From Prauserella cavernicola (GTDB lineage Bacteria; Actinomycetota; Actinomycetes; Mycobacteriales; Pseudonocardiaceae): a DNA stretch of 64,000 nt. The stretch is taken from NCBI RefSeq assembly GCF_016595675.1, contig NZ_JAENJH010000001.1:1115137-1179136 (forward strand), given 5' to 3'. The notes beneath the pieces are model-generated. The model made no database searches. It was not told the origin of the DNA and saw only the letters and a program-made list of their open reading frames with translations. Below are positions 34,985 to 42,879 of this stretch, one piece after another. Made by a program: the position numbers and the translations under genes. The first letter of the stretch is position 1. Every line of letters starts with the position of its first letter.

Positions 34985-35004
34985 CGGCTCCGTGTGGCCG
35001 TCAG
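34981..35004. terminator. hairpin across the convergent stops of anti-sigma and sigma-region-4-like genes
   Basis: CTGACGGC (34981-34988) and GCCGTCAG (34997-35004) are perfectly inverted with an 8-base loop. The stem contains the stop codon of each convergent gene, so it can terminate both transcripts. Confidence 0.6.
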
Positions 35005-35249
35005 CCGGACAGAGCTTGCGGGGGCTCGCGGTGGCCGCCCGCAGCGCGCAGCGCGTCCAGCAGCATGCGGTGGATGACCTCGCGCGCCAGGCCGGTGTCG
35101 GCGTGGATGTCCTCGACCGAGCGGCCCTGCAGGGCCGCGGTGAGCAGGTCGCGCTGGTCTCCGGGCAGCCCGCGCAGGGCGGCCAGGGCGTCCCGCGCGG
35201 GGCCCGGCCGGCCGGGCGCCGGTGGCAACTCGGAAACGGTGCTGGTCAT
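35001..35249 (-). CDS. small protein resembling an isolated sigma-70 region 4
   Basis: An 82-residue protein. After a Pro-rich N-terminus (about 1-18) it reads ALAALRGLPGDQRDLLTAALQGRSVEDIHADTGLAREVIHRMLLDALR. This resembles sigma region 4 helix-turn-helix (L-x-x-LP-x-x-QR-x-L and the recognition helix) without region 2. It is convergent with the sigma/anti-sigma pair. It might bind the same promoters or the anti-sigma, but no function can be assigned from sequence alone. Confidence 0.65.
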   Translation of the reverse strand: MTSTVSELPPAPGRPGPARDALAALRGLPGDQRDLLTAALQGRSVEDIHADTGLAREVIHRMLLDALRAAGGHREPPQALSG

Positions 35250-35276
35250 GGTCGTCCCTTCCGCCGGAGCCCGGCG

Positions 35277-36143
35277 TTACTTGTCCGCCACCGCGTCGAA
35301 GACCACACGCGCGTTGTCGCCGAACACCGCGCCGTCGAGGTGCCCGACTCCGGCGCTGGTCACCGAGACGAGCCGCCCGGTGCGGGTGGCGGGGTCGAAG
35401 TCGGCGAACCAGGGTCCGCCGCTGGCCCCGCCGACCATGTCGCAGTTGATCCTGAGGTTCCCCGCCGTCGGCGAGGCCGGGGCCTCGCTCTCGCAGTACA
35501 GCTGCCGCTGGCCCAGCTGGGGCCGCGACATCGGGTAACCGAAGGTGGTGACCTGCTCCCCCACGGAGCCGGAGAGGTCGACGTCGTTGGCGCCGACGGT
35601 GTCGGTCAGCGACCGCCCGTCGACCGGGTCGACCTGCACCACGCCGATGTCGTGGCCAGCCTGGTCCGTGGTGGTGAACTCGTGCGGGAAGGCCGCGGCG
35701 CGCACCGGGAACACCCCGTGCGGCGCCTCGCCCTCGTGATAGCCGGGCGCGAACACCAGGTCCCCGTACGCGGCGTCCTCCCTGCCCGGACTCGTGAGGC
35801 AGTGCGCCGCGGTCACCACCGTGCCGCCGCTGTCACCGGCCACCGAGGTGGCGGTGCAGTAGCTGTCCCTGAGGTCGTCGGGATCGGTGAAGTACAACCG
35901 CCCGACCGTCTCCAGCGGAGTGTCCTTCCACTCCTTGGTCAGCGGGCCGGTGTCCTGCGTCGCCTCGCTCTTCGCGGCGTCGCGCATGCGCTCCGGGGTC
36001 CAGTGCGCGAGCGCGTCCTCGCGCTGCTGCGCCGTGTACTCGGTCACCACCGGGGGCTCCTCCGCCGCGCTCGCGGGCGCACTGGTCACGGCCGAGGCCC
36101 CGACCAGGACAGCGAGCAGGGCCAGGGAGCGTGTGAGCCGCAT
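35277..36143 (-). CDS. secreted trypsin-like serine protease (glutamyl-endopeptidase-like)
   Basis: A 288-residue secreted protease. The signal peptide (about 1-27) ends APASAAE. A propeptide-like stretch with EYTAQQREDALAHWTPERMRDA is followed by the protease domain. The catalytic triad is in TVVTAAHCL (His), GHDIGVVQV (Asp) and CDMVGGASGGPWF (Ser, within GASGGP). The GASGGP form and YCTATSV start resemble V8-like glutamyl endopeptidases more than classical trypsin. It begins at the ATG at 36143 and lies just after the sigma-region-4-like gene. Confidence 0.88.
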   Translation of the reverse strand: MRLTRSLALLAVLVGASAVTSAPASAAEEPPVVTEYTAQQREDALAHWTPERMRDAAKSEATQDTGPLTKEWKDTPLETVGRLYFTDPDDLRDSYCTATSVAGDSGGTVVTAAHCLTSPGREDAAYGDLVFAPGYHEGEAPHGVFPVRAAAFPHEFTTTDQAGHDIGVVQVDPVDGRSLTDTVGANDVDLSGSVGEQVTTFGYPMSRPQLGQRQLYCESEAPASPTAGNLRINCDMVGGASGGPWFADFDPATRTGRLVSVTSAGVGHLDGAVFGDNARVVFDAVADK

Positions 36144-36297
36144 GTGATGCCTTTCGTCCGGACCGGTCATGATCCACTACCCGCTCGGCGAGCACGGCAA
36201 ACGTGATCCGGGGAACGAGGACTTGAGTGTGCCGTGGCGGCATACCTTTCACTCGGGACCAGCGCACCCCGCAGATCCCGACGACCTGGAGGAACCC

Positions 36298-36912
36298 GTG
36301 ACCCGCGAGGCCGATGAGCAGCGGTTGAAGCCGTTCCGGCGCTCCGAGGTGCTCAACCGCCACCTCTACACGATCGAGCACACCGGGCCCGACGGCTCCC
36401 CGGCGGTCTACACCGTCGAGGTCGACGCCAACGTGGACTGGGACGCACGGCTCTATGTCGACGAGAAACGGCACGGCCAGCAGGAGATGCCGGCCGAGTT
36501 CCCCGTTCCGGGCGGCAAGATCGAGGTGAACGCGTCGATGTACGGCATCCAGCGGGTCCACTTCGTGTCCGACACCGGCGAACAGACCCGCCTGTCGCCG
36601 CTACCGGGCACACTCGAGTACCTGCGGGCGAGGCTGGCCCAGCGCAGTCCGGTACTCGACCGGGTGATCGCGTGGACGGCGATCGTGATCCTGGTGATCA
36701 ACCTGGTGCTGGCGGTTCCCCAGGGTCTCGAGCTCCTCACCGGGGTCCCCCGCGTCGCCGAGCTGGTCGGCACGTTCACCTCGCCGGTCGCGCTCCCGGA
36801 GTGGCTCAACATCACGCTGCTCCTCGCGGGAGCCGCGGCCGCGGTGGAGCGGGTGCTCACGTTGCGCCGCAACAAGGTACTCGACGTCGAGACCATCTGG
36901 TCGGCGTTCTAG
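36298..36912 (+). CDS. hypothetical membrane protein
   Basis: A 204-residue protein I do not recognise. The first 125 residues are soluble and beta-rich (YTIEHTGPDGSPAVYTVEVDANVDW, LYVDEKRHGQQEMPAEFPVPGG). Two membrane helices follow (about 123-145, IAWTAIVILVINLVLAVPQG, and about 170-187, LNITLLLAGAAAAVERVL) and a basic end. The GTG at 36298 follows CTGGAGGA. It lies 134 bases upstream of the lasso precursor on the same strand but has no lasso-cluster family features. Confidence 0.75.
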   Translation: MTREADEQRLKPFRRSEVLNRHLYTIEHTGPDGSPAVYTVEVDANVDWDARLYVDEKRHGQQEMPAEFPVPGGKIEVNASMYGIQRVHFVSDTGEQTRLSPLPGTLEYLRARLAQRSPVLDRVIAWTAIVILVINLVLAVPQGLELLTGVPRVAELVGTFTSPVALPEWLNITLLLAGAAAAVERVLTLRRNKVLDVETIWSAF

Positions 36913-37046
36913 CCGCGCGCGTACCAGCCAGGCAGCGCCCGCGCCAGTCTCCGGCCGGTAGCGGACAAAGCCTGGCAGACCCCGGCGGACCGTTTGGATG
37001 ATGGCAGGGTCCGAATCCCCGATGAGCGAGGAATGAGGGAACTGTC

Positions 37047-37208
37047 TTGGACCGCAACGTGAACCACACCGAAGACCTTCACGACGGCTCGATCAGCGAA
37101 CTGCCCGCCTACGAGCCACCGTCCTTTGAGGACATGGGGTCGTTCCGCGGCGAGACCGGCGGGGGCGGCGCGCTGTACTACGACCCGAACATCCGGGGCA
37201 TCGTCTGA
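37047..37208 (+). CDS. lasso peptide precursor (A gene)
   Basis: A 53-residue precursor starting at TTG 37047, seven bases after GAGGG, with an in-frame stop just upstream. The leader (residues 1-38) carries the recognition motif YxxPxLxxxGxF as YEPPSFEDMGSF (residues 22-33, Phe in place of Leu) and Thr37, the conserved position -2. The predicted core is residues 39-53, GGGALYYDPNIRGIV. A ring from Gly39 to Asp46 would have eight members, leaving the tail PNIRGIV. Cleavage one residue earlier would give a nine-member ring. The predicted cyclised neutral mass is about 1545.8 Da by my arithmetic. The lasso macrocyclase gene follows after 35 bases. Confidence 0.88.
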   Translation: MDRNVNHTEDLHDGSISELPAYEPPSFEDMGSFRGETGGGGALYYDPNIRGIV

Positions 37209-37243
37209 CGGTCTGACCATCGACTCAGGAGAGTGAGCTCGAC

Positions 37244-39085
37244 ATGCTGGAGCACGGCGCGCTGTTCTTCCTCGTCCTTCCGGACCGCGAGGACAGCCGC
37301 GCCGTGCTCCGGCATCCCGGGCTGCGGGGCCACGACATCCGCGTGGTCGAGCACGCCTCGGGTCTGCCGTGGATCGTCGGCAGGTGGGACGACGGCGACC
37401 TGCGTCTCGCGCGCCGTGGTCCCGACTCGCTGGCCGTCGTCGGCCGTGTCTCCGCGAACGACACCGAACTGCTCGCCGCGCTCGCGTCCTGGGACCGGCG
37501 GACGGGGGCCGACGAGCCGTCACGCCGCTGGGCGGGTGATTTCCACGTCGTCTCGTCGGTCGGCGGTGAGGCCTCCCTGCGGGGCACCGCGTACGGAACC
37601 CGCCGCGTCTTCCACACCGACCACGCCGGGCTGACGGTCGCCTCCGACCGGGCCGCGGCACTGGCGCGGCTGACCGGCGCGCCCATCGACCGCTCCGCGC
37701 TGGCCACGCGCCTGATCTCCCCCTCGCCGTACCCGCTCGCCGAGCGTCCACTGTGGAACGGTGTGCACTCCGTGCGTCCCGGGTACCGGCTCGTGCTCCC
37801 CGGGGCCGGCGGTGCCCGGTCGGTGCGCTGGCACCGGCCGCCCGAGCCCGGCGTCGGCCTTCGCGACGGCGCCCGGCAGGTGCGCGAGGCGCTCGATCGC
37901 GCCGTCGCGCTGCGCACCGACGGCGACGGGCTGGTGAGCTCCGATCTCTCCGGCGGGCTCGACTCCACGTCGGTGGCCTTCGTCGCCGCGCGGCAGCTCG
38001 ACCCGAGCAGGTTCCTGGTGTCCACCGGCTCGGACAACCCCGGCAACTGCGACGACCTGAACTGGGCCCGCGACGCCGTCGCCCACCTGCCCGGCGTCGA
38101 GCACGACGTGTTCGCCGGAGCCGAGCAGCCCCTGTTCTACGAGGGCTGGCAGGACCTGCGGGTGCCCTTCGACGTGCCGTCCGAGGCGATGGTGAACCCG
38201 GACCGCGTGTTCGCCTCGGCGCGGCGCATGGCGCGGCGTGGCTCGCGACTGCACTTCAAGGGCATCGGCGGCGACCAGCTCTTCCAGAGCCCGCCCGCGC
38301 ACTACCACGCACTGCTGACGCGGCAGCCGCTGTTGTCGCTGCAGCGGATCCGCGGGTACCGGGCGCTGTTCTCCTGGCGCTGGCGCGAGCTGCTGCCCGC
38401 ACTGGCCGACCGGCGCTCGTTCGCCACCGCGATGTCGCGCCTTGACCTGGCCAACCCGCGTTCGGTGGAGTTCGGCACGGTCCTGCTGGACTGGTCCTAC
38501 CCGGCCCGGGTGCCGTCCTGGCTCACCGCCGAGTCCCGCGACCTGCTGGCCGAGGAGCTCGCGAGCACCTCCGGCGCGGCCCCGCTGGCCCCCACGCGGG
38601 GCCGGCACCTCGAACTCGAGGCGATCGACTGCTTCACCCGCGAGCTGGCCCCGTGGCGCGACATCGGCCGCCGCGACGGCATCGAGTTCGCCCTGCCCTA
38701 CTTCGACGACCACGTGATCGACGCGGCGCTGGCCGTGCGCCCGCGGGACCGGGCCACCCCGTTCGCCTACAAGCCGCTGCTGGCCGAGGCCATGCGCGGG
38801 GTGCTGCCCGCGGAGATCACCAGGCGCCGCACCAAGGCCACCGGCGACGCCGCCGTCGGCGCGGGGCTGCGCCGCGGACGCGAGGCACTGGCGGCCCTGT
38901 GGGAGGACTCCGTGCTCGGCGACCTGGGGCTGGCCGATCCCGGCGAACTGCGCCGGCTGTGCCTGTCACCGTCGGCCAAGGGCGCAGCGGAGGGACTGAT
39001 CGACGCCGTGGCCGCCGAACTGTGGGCCCGCTCGGCGGTGCCCGCCGCGGCGGCACCGGACCTGGAAAGGAGCGCGAGCGCATGA
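37244..39085 (+). CDS. lasso peptide macrocyclase (asparagine-synthetase-like, C protein)
   Basis: A 613-residue homologue of asparagine synthetase that adenylates the Asp side chain of the core and closes the macrolactam ring. The N-terminal half resembles the glutamine amidotransferase domain but lacks the N-terminal Cys nucleophile (it begins MLEHGALFFLVLP), as in known lasso cyclases. The ATP-binding motif SSDLSGGLDSTSVA places SGGLDS at residues 236-241. HFKGIGGDQLFQ and RRRTKATGDA are further family marks. The ATG at 37244 follows CAGGAGAG. It overlaps the RRE gene by four bases. Confidence 0.93.
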   Translation: MLEHGALFFLVLPDREDSRAVLRHPGLRGHDIRVVEHASGLPWIVGRWDDGDLRLARRGPDSLAVVGRVSANDTELLAALASWDRRTGADEPSRRWAGDFHVVSSVGGEASLRGTAYGTRRVFHTDHAGLTVASDRAAALARLTGAPIDRSALATRLISPSPYPLAERPLWNGVHSVRPGYRLVLPGAGGARSVRWHRPPEPGVGLRDGARQVREALDRAVALRTDGDGLVSSDLSGGLDSTSVAFVAARQLDPSRFLVSTGSDNPGNCDDLNWARDAVAHLPGVEHDVFAGAEQPLFYEGWQDLRVPFDVPSEAMVNPDRVFASARRMARRGSRLHFKGIGGDQLFQSPPAHYHALLTRQPLLSLQRIRGYRALFSWRWRELLPALADRRSFATAMSRLDLANPRSVEFGTVLLDWSYPARVPSWLTAESRDLLAEELASTSGAAPLAPTRGRHLELEAIDCFTRELAPWRDIGRRDGIEFALPYFDDHVIDAALAVRPRDRATPFAYKPLLAEAMRGVLPAEITRRRTKATGDAAVGAGLRRGREALAALWEDSVLGDLGLADPGELRRLCLSPSAKGAAEGLIDAVAAELWARSAVPAAAAPDLERSASA

Positions 39086-39339
39086 GCACCGCCTTCGCCA
39101 AGCACGTCACCTTCACCCGCACCGAGTACGGCGGCGTGGTCCTCGACCGCAAGAAGGGCCGCTACTGGCAGCTCAACCCCACCGCGGTGCTGGTCACCGA
39201 CACGCTCGGCGAGGGAGGCTCGGTCGCCGACGCGGTGCGCCGGGTCAGCCGGGAGTTCGCCGTGAACGAGCAGCGGGTACAGCACGATGTGACCGAGTTG
39301 CTGGACCGGTTGCGGGCATCGGGAGTGCTGCGCGCATGA
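39082..39339 (+). CDS. lasso peptide leader-binding protein (RRE, PqqD-like, B1)
   Basis: An 85-residue PqqD-like RiPP recognition element. The pattern is VTFTRTEYGGVVLDRKKGRYWQLNPTAVLV, then a helical end with RRVSREFAVNEQRVQHDVTELLDRLRASGVL. The strand GVVLDRKKGRYWQLN is where RREs bind the leader. It overlaps the macrocyclase stop (ATGA) and the peptidase start (ATGA), so all three enzymes are translated together. It should present the YxxP...GxF motif of the precursor to the peptidase. Confidence 0.92.
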   Translation: MSTAFAKHVTFTRTEYGGVVLDRKKGRYWQLNPTAVLVTDTLGEGGSVADAVRRVSREFAVNEQRVQHDVTELLDRLRASGVLRA

Positions 39340-39773
39340 GTGTGCAGATCATGATCCCGTGGGACGAACGGCTGCGTGGCCGGCGTCCCGCGCTGTGGTT
39401 CGGCACGAGGCTCGCGATCGCGCTCGCCCGGGTGCTGACGCTGCTGCCGCCGCACCGGCTGGAACGCGTGCTGACGGTCCTGCGGTGGCGGGCCAGGCCC
39501 GCTACCGCCGCCGAGACCGACGAGGCACTGCGATCGGTGCTGTCCAGCAGCCTGATGCTCAACGCGCACAAGGCGTGCCTGCCACGCTCGATCGCGGCGG
39601 CGCTGACCTGCAGGCTGCTCGGCCGCTGGCCCACGTGGTGCACCGGCGTCGGTGTCACCCCGCCGTTCTCAGCGCACGCCTGGGTGGAGGTCGACGGCGT
39701 GCCCGTGGGCGAGGTCGACAACGGCACCGGCTTCGCGAGGCTGCTCGTCGTCGCCCCGGCGGACGAGCGCTAG
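39336..39773 (+). CDS. lasso peptide leader peptidase (transglutaminase-like, B2)
   Basis: A 145-residue cysteine protease of the lasso B2 (transglutaminase-like) family that removes the leader peptide. Catalytic positions are Cys81 in HKACLPRSIAAA and His114 in FSAHAWVEVDG, with a probable Asp at 120. A basic N-terminal half with LALARVLTLLPPHRLERVL is typical. It overlaps the RRE gene by four bases and is the last gene of the cluster. No ABC transporter (D) gene follows. Confidence 0.92.
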   Translation: MSVQIMIPWDERLRGRRPALWFGTRLAIALARVLTLLPPHRLERVLTVLRWRARPATAAETDEALRSVLSSSLMLNAHKACLPRSIAAALTCRLLGRWPTWCTGVGVTPPFSAHAWVEVDGVPVGEVDNGTGFARLLVVAPADER

Positions 39774-40074
39774 TGCCGGACGCGCCGCAGCGCCAGTAGC
39801 TCCTCGGGCGTGAAGTCCGCCGACCGCGCTCACGTGACGATGCGCTGCTCCTCGTCGCGCAGCTCCCGCGCGACCTTCAGCACGCCGTGCTGGTCACCGT
39901 GCAGCAGGTCTCCGGCTCGACGGCCGGCCCGGCGTGCGTACCCGCGACTCCGCGGCCGCCGAGTCGATCGTGACCGCGGGCGCCCGCGGCGGACTCAGCG
40001 ACCTGCCGCGCGCCCCACGGCCGGCCAGGGATCGCTCCACCACGATTTTGAGTCGCAGACATGCGACAGCAACG
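39774..40074 (-). pseudogene. possible decayed gene remnant
   Basis: On the minus strand one frame reads GRRAGDLLHGDQHGVLKVAR, then ELRDEEQRIVT, a TGA stop, then SADFTPEELLALRRVRH and a stop just after the lasso peptidase. The two parts look like one protein's C-terminus broken by a nonsense codon. I cannot name the family, and no start or upstream part is recognisable. No other gene is seen in this 301-base stretch. Confidence 0.3.
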
Positions 40075-40464
40075 CTAGCTCTGCGGGAGATTCTCCCACA
40101 GGCCCACCACGTTGCCCTCGGTGTCGACGAAGTAGGCGTAGTAGCCCATCTGCGGGATCTCCGTGCGCCCCACAAGTTTCGCGCCGCCGAGCCGCTCGAT
40201 CTTCTCCAGCGCCGCGTCGATGCTCGCCACGTCGACGGTGAGCACCGGCCCCTTAGGTGCGGCGTCGGCACGGTCGAACATGCCGCCGTTGATGAACCCC
40301 GGTTCGGTTGGCATCCCCTGCTCCGAGGTCGGTCCGGTCGTCACGATCGTGTACGCCATCTCGGGCATGTCCGTGAGATTCCAACCGAACACCTCGCGGT
40401 AGAAGCCGCGGGCGCGCTCACCGCTGTCGAACGGGATCTCGAAGTGAACGATCTTGCCGCTCAT
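40075..40464 (-). CDS. VOC-family protein (glyoxalase-like)
   Basis: A 129-residue VOC-fold protein. It begins GKIVHFEIPFDSGERARGFY, with VFGWNLTDMPEM, and a second half VLTVDVASIDAALEKIERLGG and YAYFVDTEGNVVGLWE. This is the well-known pattern of stand-alone VOC enzymes, with His near the first strand and Glu at the end of the last (LWENL) as metal-type ligands. The ATG at 40464 gives the family start. The substrate is unknown. It is a single gene between the lasso cluster and a DoxX protein. Confidence 0.87.
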   Translation of the reverse strand: MSGKIVHFEIPFDSGERARGFYREVFGWNLTDMPEMAYTIVTTGPTSEQGMPTEPGFINGGMFDRADAAPKGPVLTVDVASIDAALEKIERLGGAKLVGRTEIPQMGYYAYFVDTEGNVVGLWENLPQS

Positions 40465-40588
40465 CGCCGTCTCCTGCCGTCTCCTGCTCCTCGCTCGATC
40501 TGACGGCACCGACGCTAGTTACGGCCACCAGGCCCGACCAGGGCACTTCTGCCCTATCCCGGCATGGTCCATTCGCGACAGTGCGCGC

Positions 40589-41011
40589 TCAGGTTCGCGT
40601 CGACCACAGTGCCCATGCGACGAGCAACGGCTGCCCCGCCAGGCGCACGGCGCGCTTGCGGTCGGTGTCCAGGCCGAAGCCGTCGCGCTTGTTCGTGTAC
40701 TGCGAGATGTTGCCGGGAAACACCGCGGTGAAGAACGCCGCGGTGAGGACACCCATCCGACGGCGTTCCTTCGGCAGCGCGATCAGCCCCGCGCCGAGCG
40801 CGATCTCGGCCGCACCGGAGAGCAGCACGACGTCGTCGGCGTCCATCGGAACCCACGGCGGCACCTGGGCCTGGAACTCCTCGCGGGCGAACGTCAGGTG
40901 CCCGATGCCGGCGAACGCGAGCCCGGCGCCGAGTGCGTGTGCGGCGACGCGACGCGCGCGATCCGTGCGAGCGCGGCGGCGACGCGTCGACAGCGTTGAA
41001 GTACGAGTCAT
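40589..41011 (-). CDS. DoxX-like membrane protein
   Basis: A 140-residue membrane protein with four helices. The DoxX-family start is ALGAGLAFAGIGHLTFAREEFQ, then VLLSGAAEIALGAGLIAL, a third helix with TAAFFTAVFPGNISQYTNKRDGFGLDTDRKR, and QPLLVAWALW at the end. The FPGNxxQYxxxxDxFGLDTDxxR segment is typical of the group. The ATG at 41011 is the more likely start, and one at 41035 is possible. The function in this organism is unknown. Confidence 0.85.
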   Translation of the reverse strand: MTRTSTLSTRRRRARTDRARRVAAHALGAGLAFAGIGHLTFAREEFQAQVPPWVPMDADDVVLLSGAAEIALGAGLIALPKERRRMGVLTAAFFTAVFPGNISQYTNKRDGFGLDTDRKRAVRLAGQPLLVAWALWSTRT

Positions 41012-41103
41012 GTCCCCACGGTAAGGACTCACCACCGATCGCGCCGGGTCACGGGAGGAGGAATCGATCGTGTCGCACCCGATGCCTCGCGGAGGAATCC
41101 CGC

Positions 41104-41298
41104 ATGCCCGCGCTCACCCGCGTTCTGGGTAGGGCCACCGCCGCCCACGCGGCGGACGCGCTGCCCGACCGCGGTGCACGCCTGAGTCAGCGGTCGGTCC
41201 ACAACGGACAAGTCTGGTCGCCTCGGTGTGGTCCTCAGTCGCTAGTCGCCGGTTCGAGGATCACGACCGCCGTCCCGCCGGGCCTGCGGGTCGCGTAG
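41104..41298 (+). pseudogene. possible fragment of a small membrane protein gene
   Basis: Behind GGAGGAATCCCGC an ATG at 41104 opens MPALTRVLGRATAAHAADAL. This resembles the N-terminus of small DUF4267-type proteins, but the continuation is hydrophilic and unlike that family, and the frame runs into the convergent nitroreductase gene. If real, it is a decayed start with the rest deleted. Confidence is low. Confidence 0.2.
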
Positions 41299-41705
41299 GC
41301 GTCGAGGTCCTTGTCCAGTTCGCGCCACCGGGCCCACAACCGCTCGTGCTCCTGGTCGCGGGCCGCCCTGCCCCGGACTCGCCTGGTGCCGTCGACAAGT
41401 ACCACGCTGGCGTCGGGTTTGGCCTGGAGGTTCAGCCACCACGCGGGTTCGGGCTCGGCCCAGCCGTTCATCGCGAGCGTCACCAGGTTCGGGCCGTCGT
41501 GGAAGTAGGCGAGGATCACGCTGCGCTCACGGCCCGTGCGACGCCCCACGGTCGTGAGCCGCATGGTGCCCCACCGGGTGCCTTTCGGCGGCCAGAGCCC
41601 GGTCCGGCCAGGCGTGAGGCGGTACAGGGCGCGGTGCACCTTCCACGCCAGCCGGACGAACCAGCGCGGCGGAAGCCGCCCGGACCACGTGCCTTCGCGA
41701 GACAT
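41235..41705 (-). CDS. F420-type nitroreductase/quinone reductase family protein (Ddn-like)
   Basis: A 156-residue protein of the deazaflavin-dependent nitroreductase (DUF385) family. It has a basic N-terminus with LAWKVHRALYRLTPGRTGLW, MRLTTVGRRTGRERSVILAYFHDG, LVTLAMNGWAEPEPAWWLNLQAKPDASV and a final WARWRELDKDLDAYA. The TVGRRTGRxRxV segment binds the F420 cofactor in the family. The ATG at 41705 fits. It probably reduces quinones or nitro compounds with F420H2. Confidence 0.87.
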   Translation of the reverse strand: MSREGTWSGRLPPRWFVRLAWKVHRALYRLTPGRTGLWPPKGTRWGTMRLTTVGRRTGRERSVILAYFHDGPNLVTLAMNGWAEPEPAWWLNLQAKPDASVVLVDGTRRVRGRAARDQEHERLWARWRELDKDLDAYATRRPGGTAVVILEPATSD

Positions 41706-41899
41706 GGGACCCCCAGGGGCTGCTCCGACGTCGGCCGAGATTAACCCCGCCGCGGGCGCCACACCAGGGCCACTGGACCCCGAAGGCGCCGACTCGGGCC
41801 CGCAGTGACCAGTCGCGCACCGGCGCACGCGTCGTGATCCCGGACGAGCCGGGCACGTACCGGCGGCCGGGTACGCATGCGTGCGGCTTCCCGGCGTCG

Positions 41900-42505
41900 C
41901 TACCTCGCGCGGGTGCCCGCCCAGTGGGCGATACCCGCGCCCGCCGCGGTGCCGACGGCGAGCGCGCCGAACAACAACACCCACCACACGTCGACGAGGT
42001 ACCCGGTCACCGCGATCGCGGCACCGAGACCGAGCACGCCGCCCACCCCGGCGGTCCCGCCCGGTGCGTCCCGGCGGCGAGGATTCGGGCGGCGGAAGAG
42101 CGCGGGCGCGGCCCAGAACGACGCAACGGAGATCATCAGCAGCACCACGCCGACGTCCCGCCAGAGGTAGTCCTGCTCGGCGAGTCCGTAGGCCAGCACC
42201 GCGATCCCCCCGGACAGGAGGACACCGAACGGCGCGGCCCTCGGCCCGCCCAGCAGGTAGAGCCCGGCGCACGCACCGACCGTCAGCGACAGGCCGATCG
42301 GAGCCAGGAACGCCGTCATCCCGACGAGCATCATGTGCTCGGACGGGTAGATCTCGGCCGCGCCCAGCGCGGCCGCCGCGATCCCGAGGACGGGGCTGGC
42401 GATCAGCAGCCCCATGGTGATCCAGGTCAGCCTCTTCTCGAACTTCTTCTCGAACAACAGCTGCTCGGCGGCCTGCTGCCCGCGACGCTTCGTGCCGGAC
42501 CCCAT
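41900..42505 (-). CDS. hypothetical polytopic membrane protein
   Basis: A 201-residue protein with about six membrane helices after a basic start KRRGQQAAEQLLFEKKFEKRL. Examples are GLLIASPVLGIAAAALGAA, VGVVLLMISVASFWAAPALF and GGVLGLGAAIAVTGYLVDVW. I do not recognise a family. It is a single gene, with 82 bases to the next gene downstream on the same strand. Confidence 0.75.
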   Translation of the reverse strand: MGSGTKRRGQQAAEQLLFEKKFEKRLTWITMGLLIASPVLGIAAAALGAAEIYPSEHMMLVGMTAFLAPIGLSLTVGACAGLYLLGGPRAAPFGVLLSGGIAVLAYGLAEQDYLWRDVGVVLLMISVASFWAAPALFRRPNPRRRDAPGGTAGVGGVLGLGAAIAVTGYLVDVWWVLLFGALAVGTAAGAGIAHWAGTRAR

Positions 42506-42587
42506 CGCACTCCCCCCGACCGAGCCGGGGCACCCCGTGTGCGATCACCGGCGACGGGCAGACTACCCGGTCAGCCCGGTTCGTGAC

Positions 42588-42848
42588 CTAGTCGCGCACG
42601 AGAAACGACGACCCACCCGGGTTCCGGATCTCGCGGACACCCAGGTCGGCGAGGTTGTCCACGAACCGCCGGCGCGTCACGGGAGCCGCCCCGAGCCGCC
42701 CGACGAAGGCGAGGTACTCCTCGTAGAGCTCGTGGGTCGCCTGCTCGCCATCCCACAGCAGTCCGCGGTGAAGCCACTCGACCACGGTCGGCTCGGGACG
42801 CGCCGTGCGGCGCTCATCATGGTCGCCGTGCTCATCGTGCTTGGTCAT
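42588..42848 (-). CDS. small hypothetical protein with winged-helix-like segment
   Basis: An 86-residue protein from the ATG at 42848 behind GGCAGGAG. A charged His/Asp/Glu-rich start (KHDEHGDHDERR) is followed by VVEWLHRGLLWDGEQATHELYEEYLAFVG, then VTRRRFVDNLADLGVREIRN. The second part resembles the small winged-helix domain at the end of some phage-type primases (YxxY...F...L...G). No other phage gene is near, so this is only a likeness. Function unknown. Confidence 0.65.
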   Translation of the reverse strand: MTKHDEHGDHDERRTARPEPTVVEWLHRGLLWDGEQATHELYEEYLAFVGRLGAAPVTRRRFVDNLADLGVREIRNPGGSSFLVRD

Positions 42849-42879
42849 GCTCGTCTCCTGCCGGGTCTGGTCGATCGGG

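Noticed and set aside
36913-37046. A second lasso precursor upstream of the first
   Set aside because: I looked for YxxP...GxF followed by T and a Gly/Asp core in both strands near the cluster and saw only one.
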